A stretch of DNA of 64,000 nucleotides from Prevotella sp. (GCA_017617615.1 JAFZVV010000012.1:1-64000), one strand, 5' to 3'; shown: positions 17,482-26,318, counted from the stretch's first letter. Numbers and translations: made by a program. The notes: generated from the letters alone by a model not told the origin.

Positions 17482-17817
17482 ATGATTATCATTCGCAACA
17501 AATACCTGCCGGCACGAGGCTACACCGCCATGAACCTCTTCGGGGTGCTCTTCTGCCACCACGATACCCTCGTGACACCGAGGCTCATCAACCATGAACG
17601 CATACACACTGCGCAACTCCTGGAGATGGGCATCGTGTTCTTCTATCTATGGTATCTGGTGGAGTGGCTGGTGAAACTGCCCACCCCCGGGCGTGCCTAC
17701 TACCGCATCTCGCTCGAGCGCGAGGCCTATCTGCACGAGCACGATGACGACTACCTGAAACACCGCAAGTGGTATGCGTGGCGGAAATACCTGAGGATAA
17801 AACCAACAAAATCATAA
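17482..17817 (+). CDS. Small membrane protein with HERIH motif
   Basis: A 111-residue protein beginning MIIIRNKYLPARGYTAMNLF. NHERIHTAQ contains an HExxH sequence that could bind zinc, followed by a membrane helix (GIVFFYLWYLVEWLV) and LEREAYLHE with a further acidic pair. The protein is too short for a classic peptidase, so activity is uncertain. The ATG at 17482 is chosen because TACTTTTGC (17468-17476) ends five bases before it. The OPT transporter gene starts five bases after its stop, so they form an operon. Confidence 0.7.
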   Translation: MIIIRNKYLPARGYTAMNLFGVLFCHHDTLVTPRLINHERIHTAQLLEMGIVFFYLWYLVEWLVKLPTPGRAYYRISLEREAYLHEHDDDYLKHRKWYAWRKYLRIKPTKS

Positions 17818-17822
17818 TCACA

Positions 17823-19823
17823 ATGGAAGAAAAAGACATCATCCAGTTGCCGGACAACGCGTTCCGGGAACTGCAAGAGGGCGAGAGCTATGAACCGGTG
17901 ATGAAGCCGGGGCGCTCCTATCCCGAAGTGAACGCCTGGTCGGTGACTTGGGGTATCATCATGGCCATGCTGTTCTCTGCCGCCGCTGCCTACCTTGGAC
18001 TGAAGGTGGGCCAGGTGTTCGAGGCAGCCATCCCCATCGCCATCATCGCCGTGGGTGCCTCTACGGCAGCCAAGCGCAAGAACGCGCTGGGTGAGAACGT
18101 CATCATCCAGAGCATCGGTGCCTGTTCGGGTGCCGTGGTAGCTGGTGCCATCTTCACGCTGCCCGCCATCTATATCCTCCAGGCGAAGTATCCCGATGAC
18201 CCCGAGATGACGGCCTCGTTCTACAAGGTGTTCCTCTCGTCGCTGTTGGGCGGCATCATCGGCATCCTCTTCCTCATCCCCTTCCGCAAATATTTCGTGA
18301 AGGAGATGCACGGCAAGTACCCCTTCCCCGAGGCCACTGCCACCACCCAGGTGCTGGTGAGCGGCGCGAAGGGCGGCAACCAGGCCAAGCCGTTGCTTGT
18401 CGCCGGACTGGTAGGCGGTCTCTACGACTTTGTCGTGGCTACCTTCGGCTGGTGGAACGAGAACTTCACCACGCGCGTCTTCGCCTTCGGTGAACAGTTG
18501 GCCGATAAGGCGAAACTGGTGTTCAAGGTGAACACCGGTGCTGCCGTGCTCGGTCTGGGGTATATCATCGGACTGAAATATGCCTTCATTATCTGTCTCG
18601 GTTCGCTGGCAGTATGGTGGCTCATCGTGCCCGGCATGGCCCTGTTGTTCGGCGACCAGGTGCTCAATGCCTGGGACCCGACGATTACCACCAAGGTGGG
18701 TGAGATGAGTCCGGAACTCATCTTCAAGAGTTATGCCAAGAGCATCGGCATCGGCGGCATCGCCATGGCGGGCATCATCGGCATCATTCGTTCGTGGGGC
18801 ATCATCAAGAGTGCCGTGTCGCTCGCCTCGAAGGAGATGAAGGGCAAGGGCGCCACCCTGGAAGAGGTGGAGCGCACGAGCCGCGACATCTCGTTCAAGG
18901 TCATCGCCATCGGCAGCATCGTCACCATCCTCGTCACTTTCGTCTTCTTCTGGCTGGGCGTGATGAAGGGCAACCTGCTCTTCGCCGTGATGGGCATCCT
19001 CCTGGTGACCGTCATCGCCTTCCTCTTCACCACCGTGGCAGCCAACGCCATCGCCATCGTGGGCAGCAACCCTGTCTCGGGCATGACGCTGATGACCCTC
19101 ATCCTTGCCTCCGTGGTGATGGTGGCAGTGGGTCTGAAGGGCACCGCCGGCATGGTGGCAGCCCTCATCATGGGTGGCGTGGTATGTACCGCCCTCTCCA
19201 TGGCAGGCGCGTTCATCACTGACCTGAAGGTGGGTTACTGGCTGGGCACCACACCGAAGAAACAGGAGACGTGGAAGTTCCTCGGCACCCTCGTCTCGGC
19301 AGCCACCGTGGGCGGTGTGATGATATTGCTCAACAAGACCTACGGCTTTGCCAGCGGCAACCTCGCCGCCCCGCAGGCCAACGCCATGGCAGCCGTCATC
19401 GACCCGCTGATGAACGGTGTGGGCGCTCCGTGGCTGCTCTATGCCATCGGTGCGGGCATCGCCATCCTGCTCACGGTGTGCAAGGTCCCTGCCCTACCCT
19501 TCGCCCTCGGCATGTTCATCCCCATCGAACTGAACACCCCGTTGCTCGTGGGTGGCGCCATCAACTGGTTTGTGACCACACGGAGCAAGGACAAGGCCGT
19601 GAATGAGGCGCGTGGCGAGAGGGGCACGCTGATAGCCAGCGGATTCATCGCCGGCGGTGCCCTGATGGGCGTGGTGAGCGCCATCCTCCGTTTCACGGGA
19701 GTGAACTTCATCGACGATGCATGGCTCGAGAACCACCTCTCCGAAATCTACTCACTGATAGCCTATATCCTCCTCATCATCTTCTTCATTTGGGCAACGA
19801 AGGTGAACAAGAAAGAGAAATAA
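17823..19823 (+). CDS. OPT-family oligopeptide transporter
   Basis: A 666-residue polytopic inner-membrane protein of the OPT superfamily, thought to import oligopeptides or metal-chelate compounds with protons. The start MEEKDIIQLPDNAF is followed by about a dozen or more hydrophobic helices. Family-like segments include AAAAYLGLKVGQVFEAAIP near the start, FPEATATTQVLVSGAKGG, and VGSNPVSGMT in the middle. The ATG at 17823 fits the gene spacing better than an in-frame ATG inside the upstream gene. Length is normal. A repeat cluster and a strong hairpin follow. Confidence 0.9.
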   Translation: MEEKDIIQLPDNAFRELQEGESYEPVMKPGRSYPEVNAWSVTWGIIMAMLFSAAAAYLGLKVGQVFEAAIPIAIIAVGASTAAKRKNALGENVIIQSIGACSGAVVAGAIFTLPAIYILQAKYPDDPEMTASFYKVFLSSLLGGIIGILFLIPFRKYFVKEMHGKYPFPEATATTQVLVSGAKGGNQAKPLLVAGLVGGLYDFVVATFGWWNENFTTRVFAFGEQLADKAKLVFKVNTGAAVLGLGYIIGLKYAFIICLGSLAVWWLIVPGMALLFGDQVLNAWDPTITTKVGEMSPELIFKSYAKSIGIGGIAMAGIIGIIRSWGIIKSAVSLASKEMKGKGATLEEVERTSRDISFKVIAIGSIVTILVTFVFFWLGVMKGNLLFAVMGILLVTVIAFLFTTVAANAIAIVGSNPVSGMTLMTLILASVVMVAVGLKGTAGMVAALIMGGVVCTALSMAGAFITDLKVGYWLGTTPKKQETWKFLGTLVSAATVGGVMILLNKTYGFASGNLAAPQANAMAAVIDPLMNGVGAPWLLYAIGAGIAILLTVCKVPALPFALGMFIPIELNTPLLVGGAINWFVTTRSKDKAVNEARGERGTLIASGFIAGGALMGVVSAILRFTGVNFIDDAWLENHLSEIYSLIAYILLIIFFIWATKVNKKEK

Positions 19824-19825
19824 GC

Positions 19826-19890
19826 TCAAGGCCATGGGCCTTAAAGGCATCAAGGACCTTAAAGGCCTTAAAGACATTAAAGGCCCTAAA
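19826..19890. repeat. GGCCTTAAAGGC/GACCTTAAAG repeat cluster
   Basis: Units GGGCCTTAAAGGC, GGACCTTAAAGGCC and TTAAAGACATTAAAGGCCC follow the OPT stop directly. Several are self-complementary around CCTTAAAGG. Confidence 0.65.
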
Positions 19891-19894
19891 AACC

Positions 19895-19933
19895 AATAGT
19901 TCGCCCCGCCATTCGATGGCGGGGCGAACTATT
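19895..19933. terminator. Bidirectional 18-bp terminator hairpin
   Basis: AATAGTTCGCCCCGCCAT (19895-19912) and its exact complement (19916-19933) enclose a TCG triloop. It lies between the convergent OPT and M48 genes. Confidence 0.85.
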
Positions 19934-19970
19934 ATAAACCTTAAATCTCAATTTTCAAGCCTCAAACCCA

Positions 19971-21221
19971 TCAAGAAATGGCTTCCATGCTGGGGATATA
20001 GTTCTTCTGTATGGCTACAGCGATGGCGGTAGCGACCTCCATGTCGCTCAGTCCCACGTTGCGGCCGAAGTCGTAGAGCATGTTCAGTTCCTCGTTTGAG
20101 ATGGTTTTGTCGGAAATCACAATCTGAATCATGTACTCGAGCATGTCCTCGCGCATTCCTGGGTTCACCTTGAGGATGTTCTCCACCGAGTCGTTGAACG
20201 TCTTCACGATATCGCCTGCCATCACCTCTTCGATGAACTTCCGCGGGAAGATTTTCAGGTCGGCGAGGTTCTCGATAATGGCATGGTACTCCTCCAGGTT
20301 CAGTGCCTTGTCGATGTTTGCCACGAGGATGCCCGCCGATACGATAAACTGCGCCGTGTATTCATCGAGTTCGCTGTTGCCCACCTTGAGGAGGATGGAA
20401 ATCAGCTCGTCCATACCTTCATTGAGTTCTTTCTGTGTGGTCATCGTCGAGAAGAGGTTGAGCGCCTGTACTCGGATGGGGTTCACGGGATGTGTGGCAC
20501 GGCTGAGGCCCTTGTCTTTGAGGAAGTAGTTGAGTCGACGGTTGTTGTCGGCGATGAGCGCGTCGATACTCACGTTCATCTTCACCAGGTCGAGGCCGGA
20601 GGCGAGTTTGAAGAATGCCGTCACGCACACCCCCAGGTCATCGGTAGCCATATATCCATAGCGGTCGGCCACCAACTCCGCCAGTTGATCGTGCAGCCGT
20701 ATCTTGTATTGCAACGACACGGGCACTGCCGCTTCGGGAGGGAAGACAAAGCGCACGAGTCGGGCAAGACGGGTATCCTTGTTGATGAGGTGTCCCAGTT
20801 CGTGTCCGATGACGAAGCGCAACTCGTCTTCGGTCATCAGGTCGAAGAGGGCGGAGTTGACGTTCACGATATTCGGTTCGCCCTCGTCCTCTGCCGCCAC
20901 GGAGAATGCGTTGACCGACGAGTCGCCGGTGATATAGAAGTCTACCGGTTCCTCGAAGTGCAGTTTCTCCTTCACCTCATGGCACAGCCGGTAGAAGTCG
21001 GGCAGCAAGTCTTCCTGCACCTTCAGGCTATGGCCTTCCATGCTGCTACGCCAGTAGGTGTCGGCTCCTGATGTCTTGATTTTCTTGAGCACAGCCTCCA
21101 CCACCGTCCCTTGGAGGGCGCTGTAAATCTGCTTACTGAGTTGTTGTTCGAGGGCGATGGAAGGTTTCAAATGCTTCCTACCCTTCTTGGTCGTGGGTTT
21201 AAGGTCTTTCGATTTTTCCAT
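19971..21221 (-). CDS. M48-family metallopeptidase with TerB-like tail
   Basis: A 416-residue protein whose HELGH (H140, E141, H144) is the zinc site of M48 peptidases, with a downstream acidic ligand in a LAELVADRYG-type segment. No signal peptide or membrane helix is seen, unlike HtpX. The start is Lys-rich. The last 80 residues (VISDKTISNEELNMLYDFGR, then GLSDMEVATAIAVAIQ) resemble the TerB/DjlA helical domain. I infer a soluble cytosolic protease of unknown target. It probably shares a transcript with the SGNH hydrolase gene upstream on the same strand. Confidence 0.85.
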   Translation of the reverse strand: MEKSKDLKPTTKKGRKHLKPSIALEQQLSKQIYSALQGTVVEAVLKKIKTSGADTYWRSSMEGHSLKVQEDLLPDFYRLCHEVKEKLHFEEPVDFYITGDSSVNAFSVAAEDEGEPNIVNVNSALFDLMTEDELRFVIGHELGHLINKDTRLARLVRFVFPPEAAVPVSLQYKIRLHDQLAELVADRYGYMATDDLGVCVTAFFKLASGLDLVKMNVSIDALIADNNRRLNYFLKDKGLSRATHPVNPIRVQALNLFSTMTTQKELNEGMDELISILLKVGNSELDEYTAQFIVSAGILVANIDKALNLEEYHAIIENLADLKIFPRKFIEEVMAGDIVKTFNDSVENILKVNPGMREDMLEYMIQIVISDKTISNEELNMLYDFGRNVGLSDMEVATAIAVAIQKNYIPSMEAIS

Positions 21222-21231
21222 GATGATTAAT

Positions 21232-21290
21232 GATTAAAGGTTTTAAGGGCCTTAGGGTCGTTAAGGACCTTAGCGTCGTTGGTGTGGAGG
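21232..21290. repeat. CCTTAGGGTCGTT repeat cluster
   Basis: GGGCCTTAGGGTCGTTAAGG and ACCTTAGCGTCGTTGG share the TTAGxGTCGTT core with 1.38, 23.25 and 45.6 kb. Confidence 0.6.
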
Positions 21291-21309
21291 GGTGATGACA
21301 AATTTTCAA

Positions 21310-22074
21310 TTATCTTAGCGTATTCGTCTTTCCCGTGGTCTTGTTGGTGCCCTTGTACTTCGTCTGGTGACGCTCGTCGTGCTTGAACTGCTGTGCTGTG
21401 GTTCTCGGGTATTCCATCACGATGGGGTGACGTGCTTCGGGACCGCTCATCCACCGTGCCACGCCGTCTACCCAATGTCCGCTGGCCTCGAAGGTGGGAT
21501 GGATGCCATCGGGGAAGCGCTGCAGTTTCAGGTGGTAACTGTCGTAGAAGCGGTCGGCACCCACGTTCTCGCGAATCATGTTCACGATGCCGGGGTCGCG
21601 CGCGATGGCCTTGAGCGAGATGGGACCTATCCAGATGAAGGGGATGTCGCCTATCTCACGCATGATTTCCCTCACCGCCTCACCACGTGCGGCGATGTCG
21701 TGGTAGCCCAGGTCGTTCGTGCCAAGCGAGATGATGATGAAAGTGGGCTTCACTTTCTTGATGAGCCGGGGCAGTTCGGTGGTATAAGCCCAGCACTTCA
21801 CCGTGGCGCCATACCACACCGACGAATACATCGTATATCCGTTTTGTCGGGCATAGTCGGCGAAGCGGCGTGCCACGCCGTCGAGCGTGGAGTCGCCGAA
21901 GATAAGGATGTTGTGACGACAGGTATCGTTTTCTTCGGTTGTCTCGATGTTGTCGACGGGTTCTCCCGCGAGTACTTTGTTGACCACGAGGTCGATGCTG
22001 TCGAGCGGACTTTGTGCCCAAACGGCGAGGGTGGCGGAAAATACCGTCAAGACGATCAATAGTTTCTTTTTCAT
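21310..22074 (-). CDS. Secreted SGNH/GDSL hydrolase
   Basis: A 254-residue esterase-type enzyme with signal peptide MKKKLLIVLTVFSATLAVWAQ. Block I is IFGDSTLDG (catalytic Ser), block III is LGTNDLG (oxyanion Asn), and block V is PDGIHPT (Asp-His). The fold commonly removes acetyl or other acyl groups from glycans or lipids; the substrate is not predictable here. Predicted location is the periplasm or cell surface. Confidence 0.9.
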   Translation of the reverse strand: MKKKLLIVLTVFSATLAVWAQSPLDSIDLVVNKVLAGEPVDNIETTEENDTCRHNILIFGDSTLDGVARRFADYARQNGYTMYSSVWYGATVKCWAYTTELPRLIKKVKPTFIIISLGTNDLGYHDIAARGEAVREIMREIGDIPFIWIGPISLKAIARDPGIVNMIRENVGADRFYDSYHLKLQRFPDGIHPTFEASGHWVDGVARWMSGPEARHPIVMEYPRTTAQQFKHDERHQTKYKGTNKTTGKTNTLR

Positions 22075-22084
22075 ATCGTTGTTT

Positions 22085-22246
22085 ATTTTTTAAAGGCAAT
22101 TATGGCGATTATGGGCATTTATGGGCAATTATAGGCATTTATGGGCCTGAGAGACCGTAAAGGCCGGTATCAATTTTCAATCTTAAATTTTCAATCTTCA
22201 ATCGGCCGAAGGCCGGAATCAATCTTCAATCGGCCGAAGGCCGGAA
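22085..22246. repeat. Mixed repeats: ATGGGC tract, TTCAATC tract and two GGCCGAAGGCC hairpins
   Basis: ATTATGGGCATTTATGGGC units at 22095-22150 are followed by AATTTTCAATCTT tracts. A 27-base direct repeat then carries CGGCCGAAGGCCGG at 22203-22216 and 22230-22243. The repeat runs into the last codons of the next gene. Confidence 0.75.
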
Positions 22247-23215
22247 TCAATCTTCAATCTTCAATCTCAACTCAATACTATTAATGATGTTCTGCCAGAG
22301 GATGTAGCAGCCTGGTCCTACCGACGAGAGCGGGTTGAGATAGGTATACGCTATCCAGATGGCGAAAGCCGTGTTCTTCTGTCCGAGCGCCTGCCCGGCC
22401 TCCTGGGTGCGGTGGAAGAAATGGCCCACATAGCGCCCTACGGCAAACTGCAGCAGACACACCATGAGTCCTGACAGTGCGATGACCACGAGGAATGCCA
22501 CGGTGGAGTCGGCATGCACGATGTTCTTTACCGTTATCCCCGTGACGATGGCGAGCGAGAACGCCCACAGATAGAACGACAGGTCTTTCACCCCCACCAC
22601 CCACTGGTGCAGGCGGTGCATGTGGTGTTTCACGACATAAGCCAGCACCATGGGCACGAGGAGCACCAGACACACCTTGTACAGGATGAGGAAGAACGCG
22701 TGCCAGAATCCCATGTCGACGGCGGGGTCGATGAGTGGGAAGCACACCGGCACCATGATGGCGGTGAGGAAGTTGGAGATGAACGTATAGGTAGTCATCT
22801 CCTCGAGGTTCCCACCCAGTTTGGCGGTGACGACGGCTGCTGCCGCCGCGCATGGCCCGATGATGCAGGTAAGCAATGCCTCCAGCAGGATGAGGTTCTC
22901 GCCCTGGATATGGAAGGTGAGCACCGCCCCCACCACCATGATGACGAACGTCACCTGGAAGAGGGCCACCCAGAGGTGCCACCCCACCGGTCTCAGTTTC
23001 CGGAAGTCGACCTTGCAGAAGGTGACGAAGAGCACGAGGAACATGAACACCGGGAAGACGGCATCGATGATGGGGAAGAAGAATCTGCCCGCCTCGTCGA
23101 GTTGTGGCGTAAAGGCGAAGACGAGATACACTATCGTACCTGCTATCATGGCCACGGGCAATGTCCAGTCCTTGAGGAATCTCAGCACACGGGATTCTTG
23201 TCTTGGCGGGTTCAT
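22247..23215 (-). CDS. BASS-type (bile acid:sodium symporter-like) transporter
   Basis: A 322-residue inner-membrane protein with 9-10 hydrophobic helices, starting MNPPRQESRVLRFLKDWTLP. The conserved-looking ALLTCIIGPCAAAAAVVTAK and GQKNTAFAIWIAYTYLNP segments fit the BASS superfamily, which moves organic anions with sodium; substrate unknown. The C-terminal residues (about LRLKIED) are encoded by the TTCAATCTTCAATC repeat that continues after the stop, so the original end may have been replaced by repeat DNA. Confidence 0.75.
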   Translation of the reverse strand: MNPPRQESRVLRFLKDWTLPVAMIAGTIVYLVFAFTPQLDEAGRFFFPIIDAVFPVFMFLVLFVTFCKVDFRKLRPVGWHLWVALFQVTFVIMVVGAVLTFHIQGENLILLEALLTCIIGPCAAAAAVVTAKLGGNLEEMTTYTFISNFLTAIMVPVCFPLIDPAVDMGFWHAFFLILYKVCLVLLVPMVLAYVVKHHMHRLHQWVVGVKDLSFYLWAFSLAIVTGITVKNIVHADSTVAFLVVIALSGLMVCLLQFAVGRYVGHFFHRTQEAGQALGQKNTAFAIWIAYTYLNPLSSVGPGCYILWQNIINSIELRLKIED

Positions 23216-23223
23216 GGTTTATA

Positions 23224-23290
23224 TTTTGGGGCCTTAGGGGCGTTAGGGCCCATAGAGTCGTTGGTGAAACCTTTGGGACTTATAGGGTGT
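23224..23290. repeat. GGGGCCTTAGGGGCGTTAG repeat cluster
   Basis: GGGGCCTTAGGGGCGTTAGG is followed by CCCATAGAGTCGTTGG, with the same words as the other CTTAGGG clusters. It lies between two minus-strand genes. Confidence 0.6.
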
Positions 23291-23296
23291 AGGTGG

Positions 23297-25282
23297 TTAC
23301 CGGGTAAGGATGATGCCACCCATAGGCTGGATGGTGACCTTCGCGCGCCCTTTCTTGTCGACTTTCAGTTGTCGTAACTCAGCCTCGGGGATGGCGTTGG
23401 GTGTCTTCGCTGCCTGACGGTCGGTGTAGTAGCGCACGGTAGTGCCGGCGAACATCGGCAGGTCGAGGGTGAGGGTGAGCGGCTGGTCGGTGCCGTTGAG
23501 TCCCGCCACATACCAGTCGTTGCCATGGCGTCGTGCCAGCACGGCATAGCGTGTGGGGAATCCGTCGACGAACCGTGTCTCGTCCCATGTCGTGGGCAGC
23601 GCCCGCAGGAAGTCGAGTTCAAACTGTGGCAATTCACCGAGGTTATTGGGCGTCATCGCCACACAGTTCACTGCTGTCTGCAGCACGATGCCCGTAGCCA
23701 TCTCGAAGGTGTCGGACGAGCGACGGTAGTTGCCGCTGTTGTTGTCGCGTCCCATGCGGCGGTTCATCACCACGCCTCCCCAGTCGAGCGTTCCCAGCGC
23801 ATTGCGCGAGAAGGGGTGCATGGTGAGTTCGAAGCCTTCCATATCGCAGTGGCGCTGCGAGAACATCAGGTTCTCGGAAGCCAGTGCCGCCTCGCTCGCC
23901 ACGTAATTGGGGTACATCCGCTCCCATCCACGTGGGATGGTGCATCCGTGGAATACCACCTGCAGGCCGTAGCGGTTGGCGTCGCTGAGGATATCTTCAT
24001 AGAGCCGCATCGTCTCCTGTTTGTCGCTGCCGAAGAAGTCGACCTTGATGCCTGCCGCACCGATGCTCTTGAGCCACCGCATCTCACGTTCACGGGCGTA
24101 GGATGTCGACATGCAATCGCGTGGTGTCTGTGGGGCATCGTTCCAGTAGCCATTTGAGTTGTACCAGAGCATGAGGCGCACACCCTTCGACTGGGCGTAG
24201 CGCGAGAGTTCTGCCATGCGTTCACGACCGATGTTCTGGTCCCACCAGTTGTCGACGAGACAGTATTCGAATCCCATGGCCGAGGCGAGGTCGATGAACT
24301 GCACCTGGTCGTCGTAGTTGATGGAGTTGTCCTGCCACACGAGCCAGCTCCAGGTGTAACGTCCTGGCTTGAAGGGCTGGATGGCGTCGTAGAGCGGGTC
24401 GACGACATCGTACATCACCGTGGTCTCGACGATGGGTTTCAGCGTTCGGCCGATAGTGATGGTGCGCCAGGGCGTAGAGCCAGGGAGCGGGATGCCCGGT
24501 GCGGCAGAGCCGATGCCATTAAACTCCCCTTGTTCGGGGAAAGCAATGGTGTAGCCCTTAGCGGGGTCGTAGTCGCTCAGGCGCGAACCGCAGTAGCCGC
24601 TCGACACGCCTGTCTCTCCCACGAGCGCCCATCCGCTGTCACCCAACCTGAAGAGGCAGGGGAAGGTGTAGCCCAGACCGAACTGTGAGCGCTCCGTCAT
24701 CGGCCTGTCGGCCTTATAGTCTTCCTCGTACGAGGGTTTGGTGCGTTCCCATCCCTGCATCGGTCCTATCTGCGGACAGAGGAAGGTGGTGGTGCCATCG
24801 GGGAAGCGGAATGAGGTGACCTCGCGTTCCACGACGGCGCACTTCGGGTTGTCGTTCTTGCCACGGAAGAGGGAGTAGCGGAATGCCACGTCGTTGTTGG
24901 AGACGAGGAAAGTGACCATCAGCCTACCGGCCCTGCCTTCAAACGTCACGTCCATCTTATTCGCCTCATAGTGTATCTGCGAAGCCTTGGCCTGAGCCAT
25001 CGTGTAGTCTTTCGTCACCTTGTCGAACTTGGCGTCTACCCAGTCCATTTTTTCGGAGAAGTCACCGATGTTGGCAACGAGTCCCAGTTGTGACTCAAGG
25101 ATTACGGGTTGCCCGTCGTAGGTTACGGTATATATGATCTTTCCGTCTTTTTTGATGACGTCAACGGAAATCCGCTTGTCGGGAGACGCCACCGAACCGC
25201 CGGCTGCCAACGCAGCCTGGGCCATGACATGCCCTACACCAGCCAACAGCAACAGGGCGATCCATATTATTTTTCCCTTCAT
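23297..25282 (-). CDS. Glycoside hydrolase family 97 enzyme
   Basis: A 661-residue secreted alpha-glucosidase or alpha-galactosidase of the SusB type. A signal peptide (MKGKIIWIALLLLAGVGHVM) leads into an N-terminal beta-supersandwich. The TIM barrel has VDNWWDQN and GIKVDFFGSDKQ, and a short C-terminal beta domain ends the protein. Glu or Asp residues that would separate inverting from retaining members cannot be assigned by eye. No SusC/SusD pair is next to it, so it is not in an obvious polysaccharide utilisation locus. A good promoter lies directly upstream. Confidence 0.9.
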   Translation of the reverse strand: MKGKIIWIALLLLAGVGHVMAQAALAAGGSVASPDKRISVDVIKKDGKIIYTVTYDGQPVILESQLGLVANIGDFSEKMDWVDAKFDKVTKDYTMAQAKASQIHYEANKMDVTFEGRAGRLMVTFLVSNNDVAFRYSLFRGKNDNPKCAVVEREVTSFRFPDGTTTFLCPQIGPMQGWERTKPSYEEDYKADRPMTERSQFGLGYTFPCLFRLGDSGWALVGETGVSSGYCGSRLSDYDPAKGYTIAFPEQGEFNGIGSAAPGIPLPGSTPWRTITIGRTLKPIVETTVMYDVVDPLYDAIQPFKPGRYTWSWLVWQDNSINYDDQVQFIDLASAMGFEYCLVDNWWDQNIGRERMAELSRYAQSKGVRLMLWYNSNGYWNDAPQTPRDCMSTSYAREREMRWLKSIGAAGIKVDFFGSDKQETMRLYEDILSDANRYGLQVVFHGCTIPRGWERMYPNYVASEAALASENLMFSQRHCDMEGFELTMHPFSRNALGTLDWGGVVMNRRMGRDNNSGNYRRSSDTFEMATGIVLQTAVNCVAMTPNNLGELPQFELDFLRALPTTWDETRFVDGFPTRYAVLARRHGNDWYVAGLNGTDQPLTLTLDLPMFAGTTVRYYTDRQAAKTPNAIPEAELRQLKVDKKGRAKVTIQPMGGIILTR

Positions 25283-25306
25283 TCTCTATCGTTTTTGTTT
25301 TCGACT

Positions 25307-25338
25307 GCAAATATAGTGAAAGCCGAGAGGAACACAAA
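25307..25338 (-). promoter_or_regulatory. GH97 promoter with CTCGGCTTTCAC spacer
   Basis: On the minus strand TTTG (25338-25335) and TATATTTGC (25315-25307) are 19 bases apart. The spacer word CTCGGCTTTCAC recurs in the promoter at 55.28 kb and in a copy at 25.40 kb. Confidence 0.75.
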
Positions 25339-25364
25339 ATAAAACGAAGTTTAATTTTTGTGCC

Positions 25365-25545
25365 CGAGGCGCATCCTATATTCGGCCGAAGGCCAAATTA
25401 GTGAAAGCCGAGCGTAGCGCAAAATAAATCCCATTTATTTTCGATACCGAAGCGCATCCATAGAAGGTTTGAGATTTATGCTTCGCCCAATTTTCAATCT
25501 TCAATCTTCAATTTTCAATCGGGCGCAGCCCGTTTTAATTTCCAA
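25365..25545. repeat. Gap with mini-hairpins, promoter-like copy and TTCAATC tract
   Basis: CGGCCGAAGGCC is near 25383. TAGTGAAAGCCGAGCGTAGCGCAAAATAAA at 25400-25429 (split here by key words TAGTGAAAGCCGAG and GCGCAAAATAAA) copies the promoter spacer without an obvious gene. CAATTTTCAATCTTCAATC is at 25489-25507, and CGGGCGCAGCCCG near 25518. No gene is visible up to 25664 except a promoter: TACTATATTTGC near 25620 for the next gene. Confidence 0.6.
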
Positions 25546-25664
25546 TATTCCTTTTATACAATAAACAAGGGATTTCATACAAGTCCATATGATTAATTTG
25601 GTTTCGACAGCAATGATATACTATATTTGCATCAGTAAAAAACTATGAGAAAAATTTAAATCAA

Positions 25665-26306
25665 ATGAGAATTCTGAAAAAAACACTAAGGTATTTAACA
25701 TTCCTATTCTTAACCGGAATAATTATCTCGCGTTGTTACGTTCATGATTGTCCAAATATGAATGAATATATAGCTAATGATAATAAATTTACTGCAGAGC
25801 ATTTATCTGATAGCACTTTTATTGTTAATGATTATTCTATTTATGTGGATTTTTCATTACCATCATGTCAGGATAGGTTATGGCTTATCAGTGGTTTTCG
25901 TGAAGATTATTTATTATATTCCGGAGTAGTGCTTCATGGTAAAGGAAGAAACAGTACGGCAGCGAAACCAGAATTTTCAAATGAGATAGGAAGTGAATGC
26001 TCATCATTAGGCGTTTATCGAACTGATGGATTTACTACCATGAGTAACGGAATAGAAGCAATTAAACTTATTGGATTAAGCGAATCAAATAGTAATGCTG
26101 AACAGAGAGGAATATTTATTCATCCGTGTGTATTAGCGACATTACTTCCTTTTAATCTTAAGAATGTAAATTTTCCTTTAACAAAGGCTTGTGAAGGATG
26201 TTTTGCTGTTAGTTATCCAACTTATTATAAAATTAAAAAATATGTAAAAGAATATCCGAAAACCACTTTACTATTTGCGTATTATGGGAAAACACTAAAA
26301 CCATAG
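25665..26306 (+). CDS. L,D-transpeptidase-like (YkuD_2) exported protein, AT-rich
   Basis: A 213-residue protein with an N-terminal hydrophobic signal ending near IISRC, so possibly a lipoprotein. The body matches the murein L,D-transpeptidase catalytic family: VVLHGKGRNS, PEFSNEIGSECSSLGVYRT, QRGIFIHPC (His) and CEGCFAVSYPT (probable catalytic Cys). The predicted role is crosslinking or anchoring on peptidoglycan. The DNA is clearly more AT-rich than its neighbours and uses many A/T-ending codons, suggesting recent acquisition. TATATTTGC upstream near 25621 is its likely promoter. Confidence 0.75.
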   Translation: MRILKKTLRYLTFLFLTGIIISRCYVHDCPNMNEYIANDNKFTAEHLSDSTFIVNDYSIYVDFSLPSCQDRLWLISGFREDYLLYSGVVLHGKGRNSTAAKPEFSNEIGSECSSLGVYRTDGFTTMSNGIEAIKLIGLSESNSNAEQRGIFIHPCVLATLLPFNLKNVNFPLTKACEGCFAVSYPTYYKIKKYVKEYPKTTLLFAYYGKTLKP

Positions 26307-26318
26307 AATAGCTCAAAT

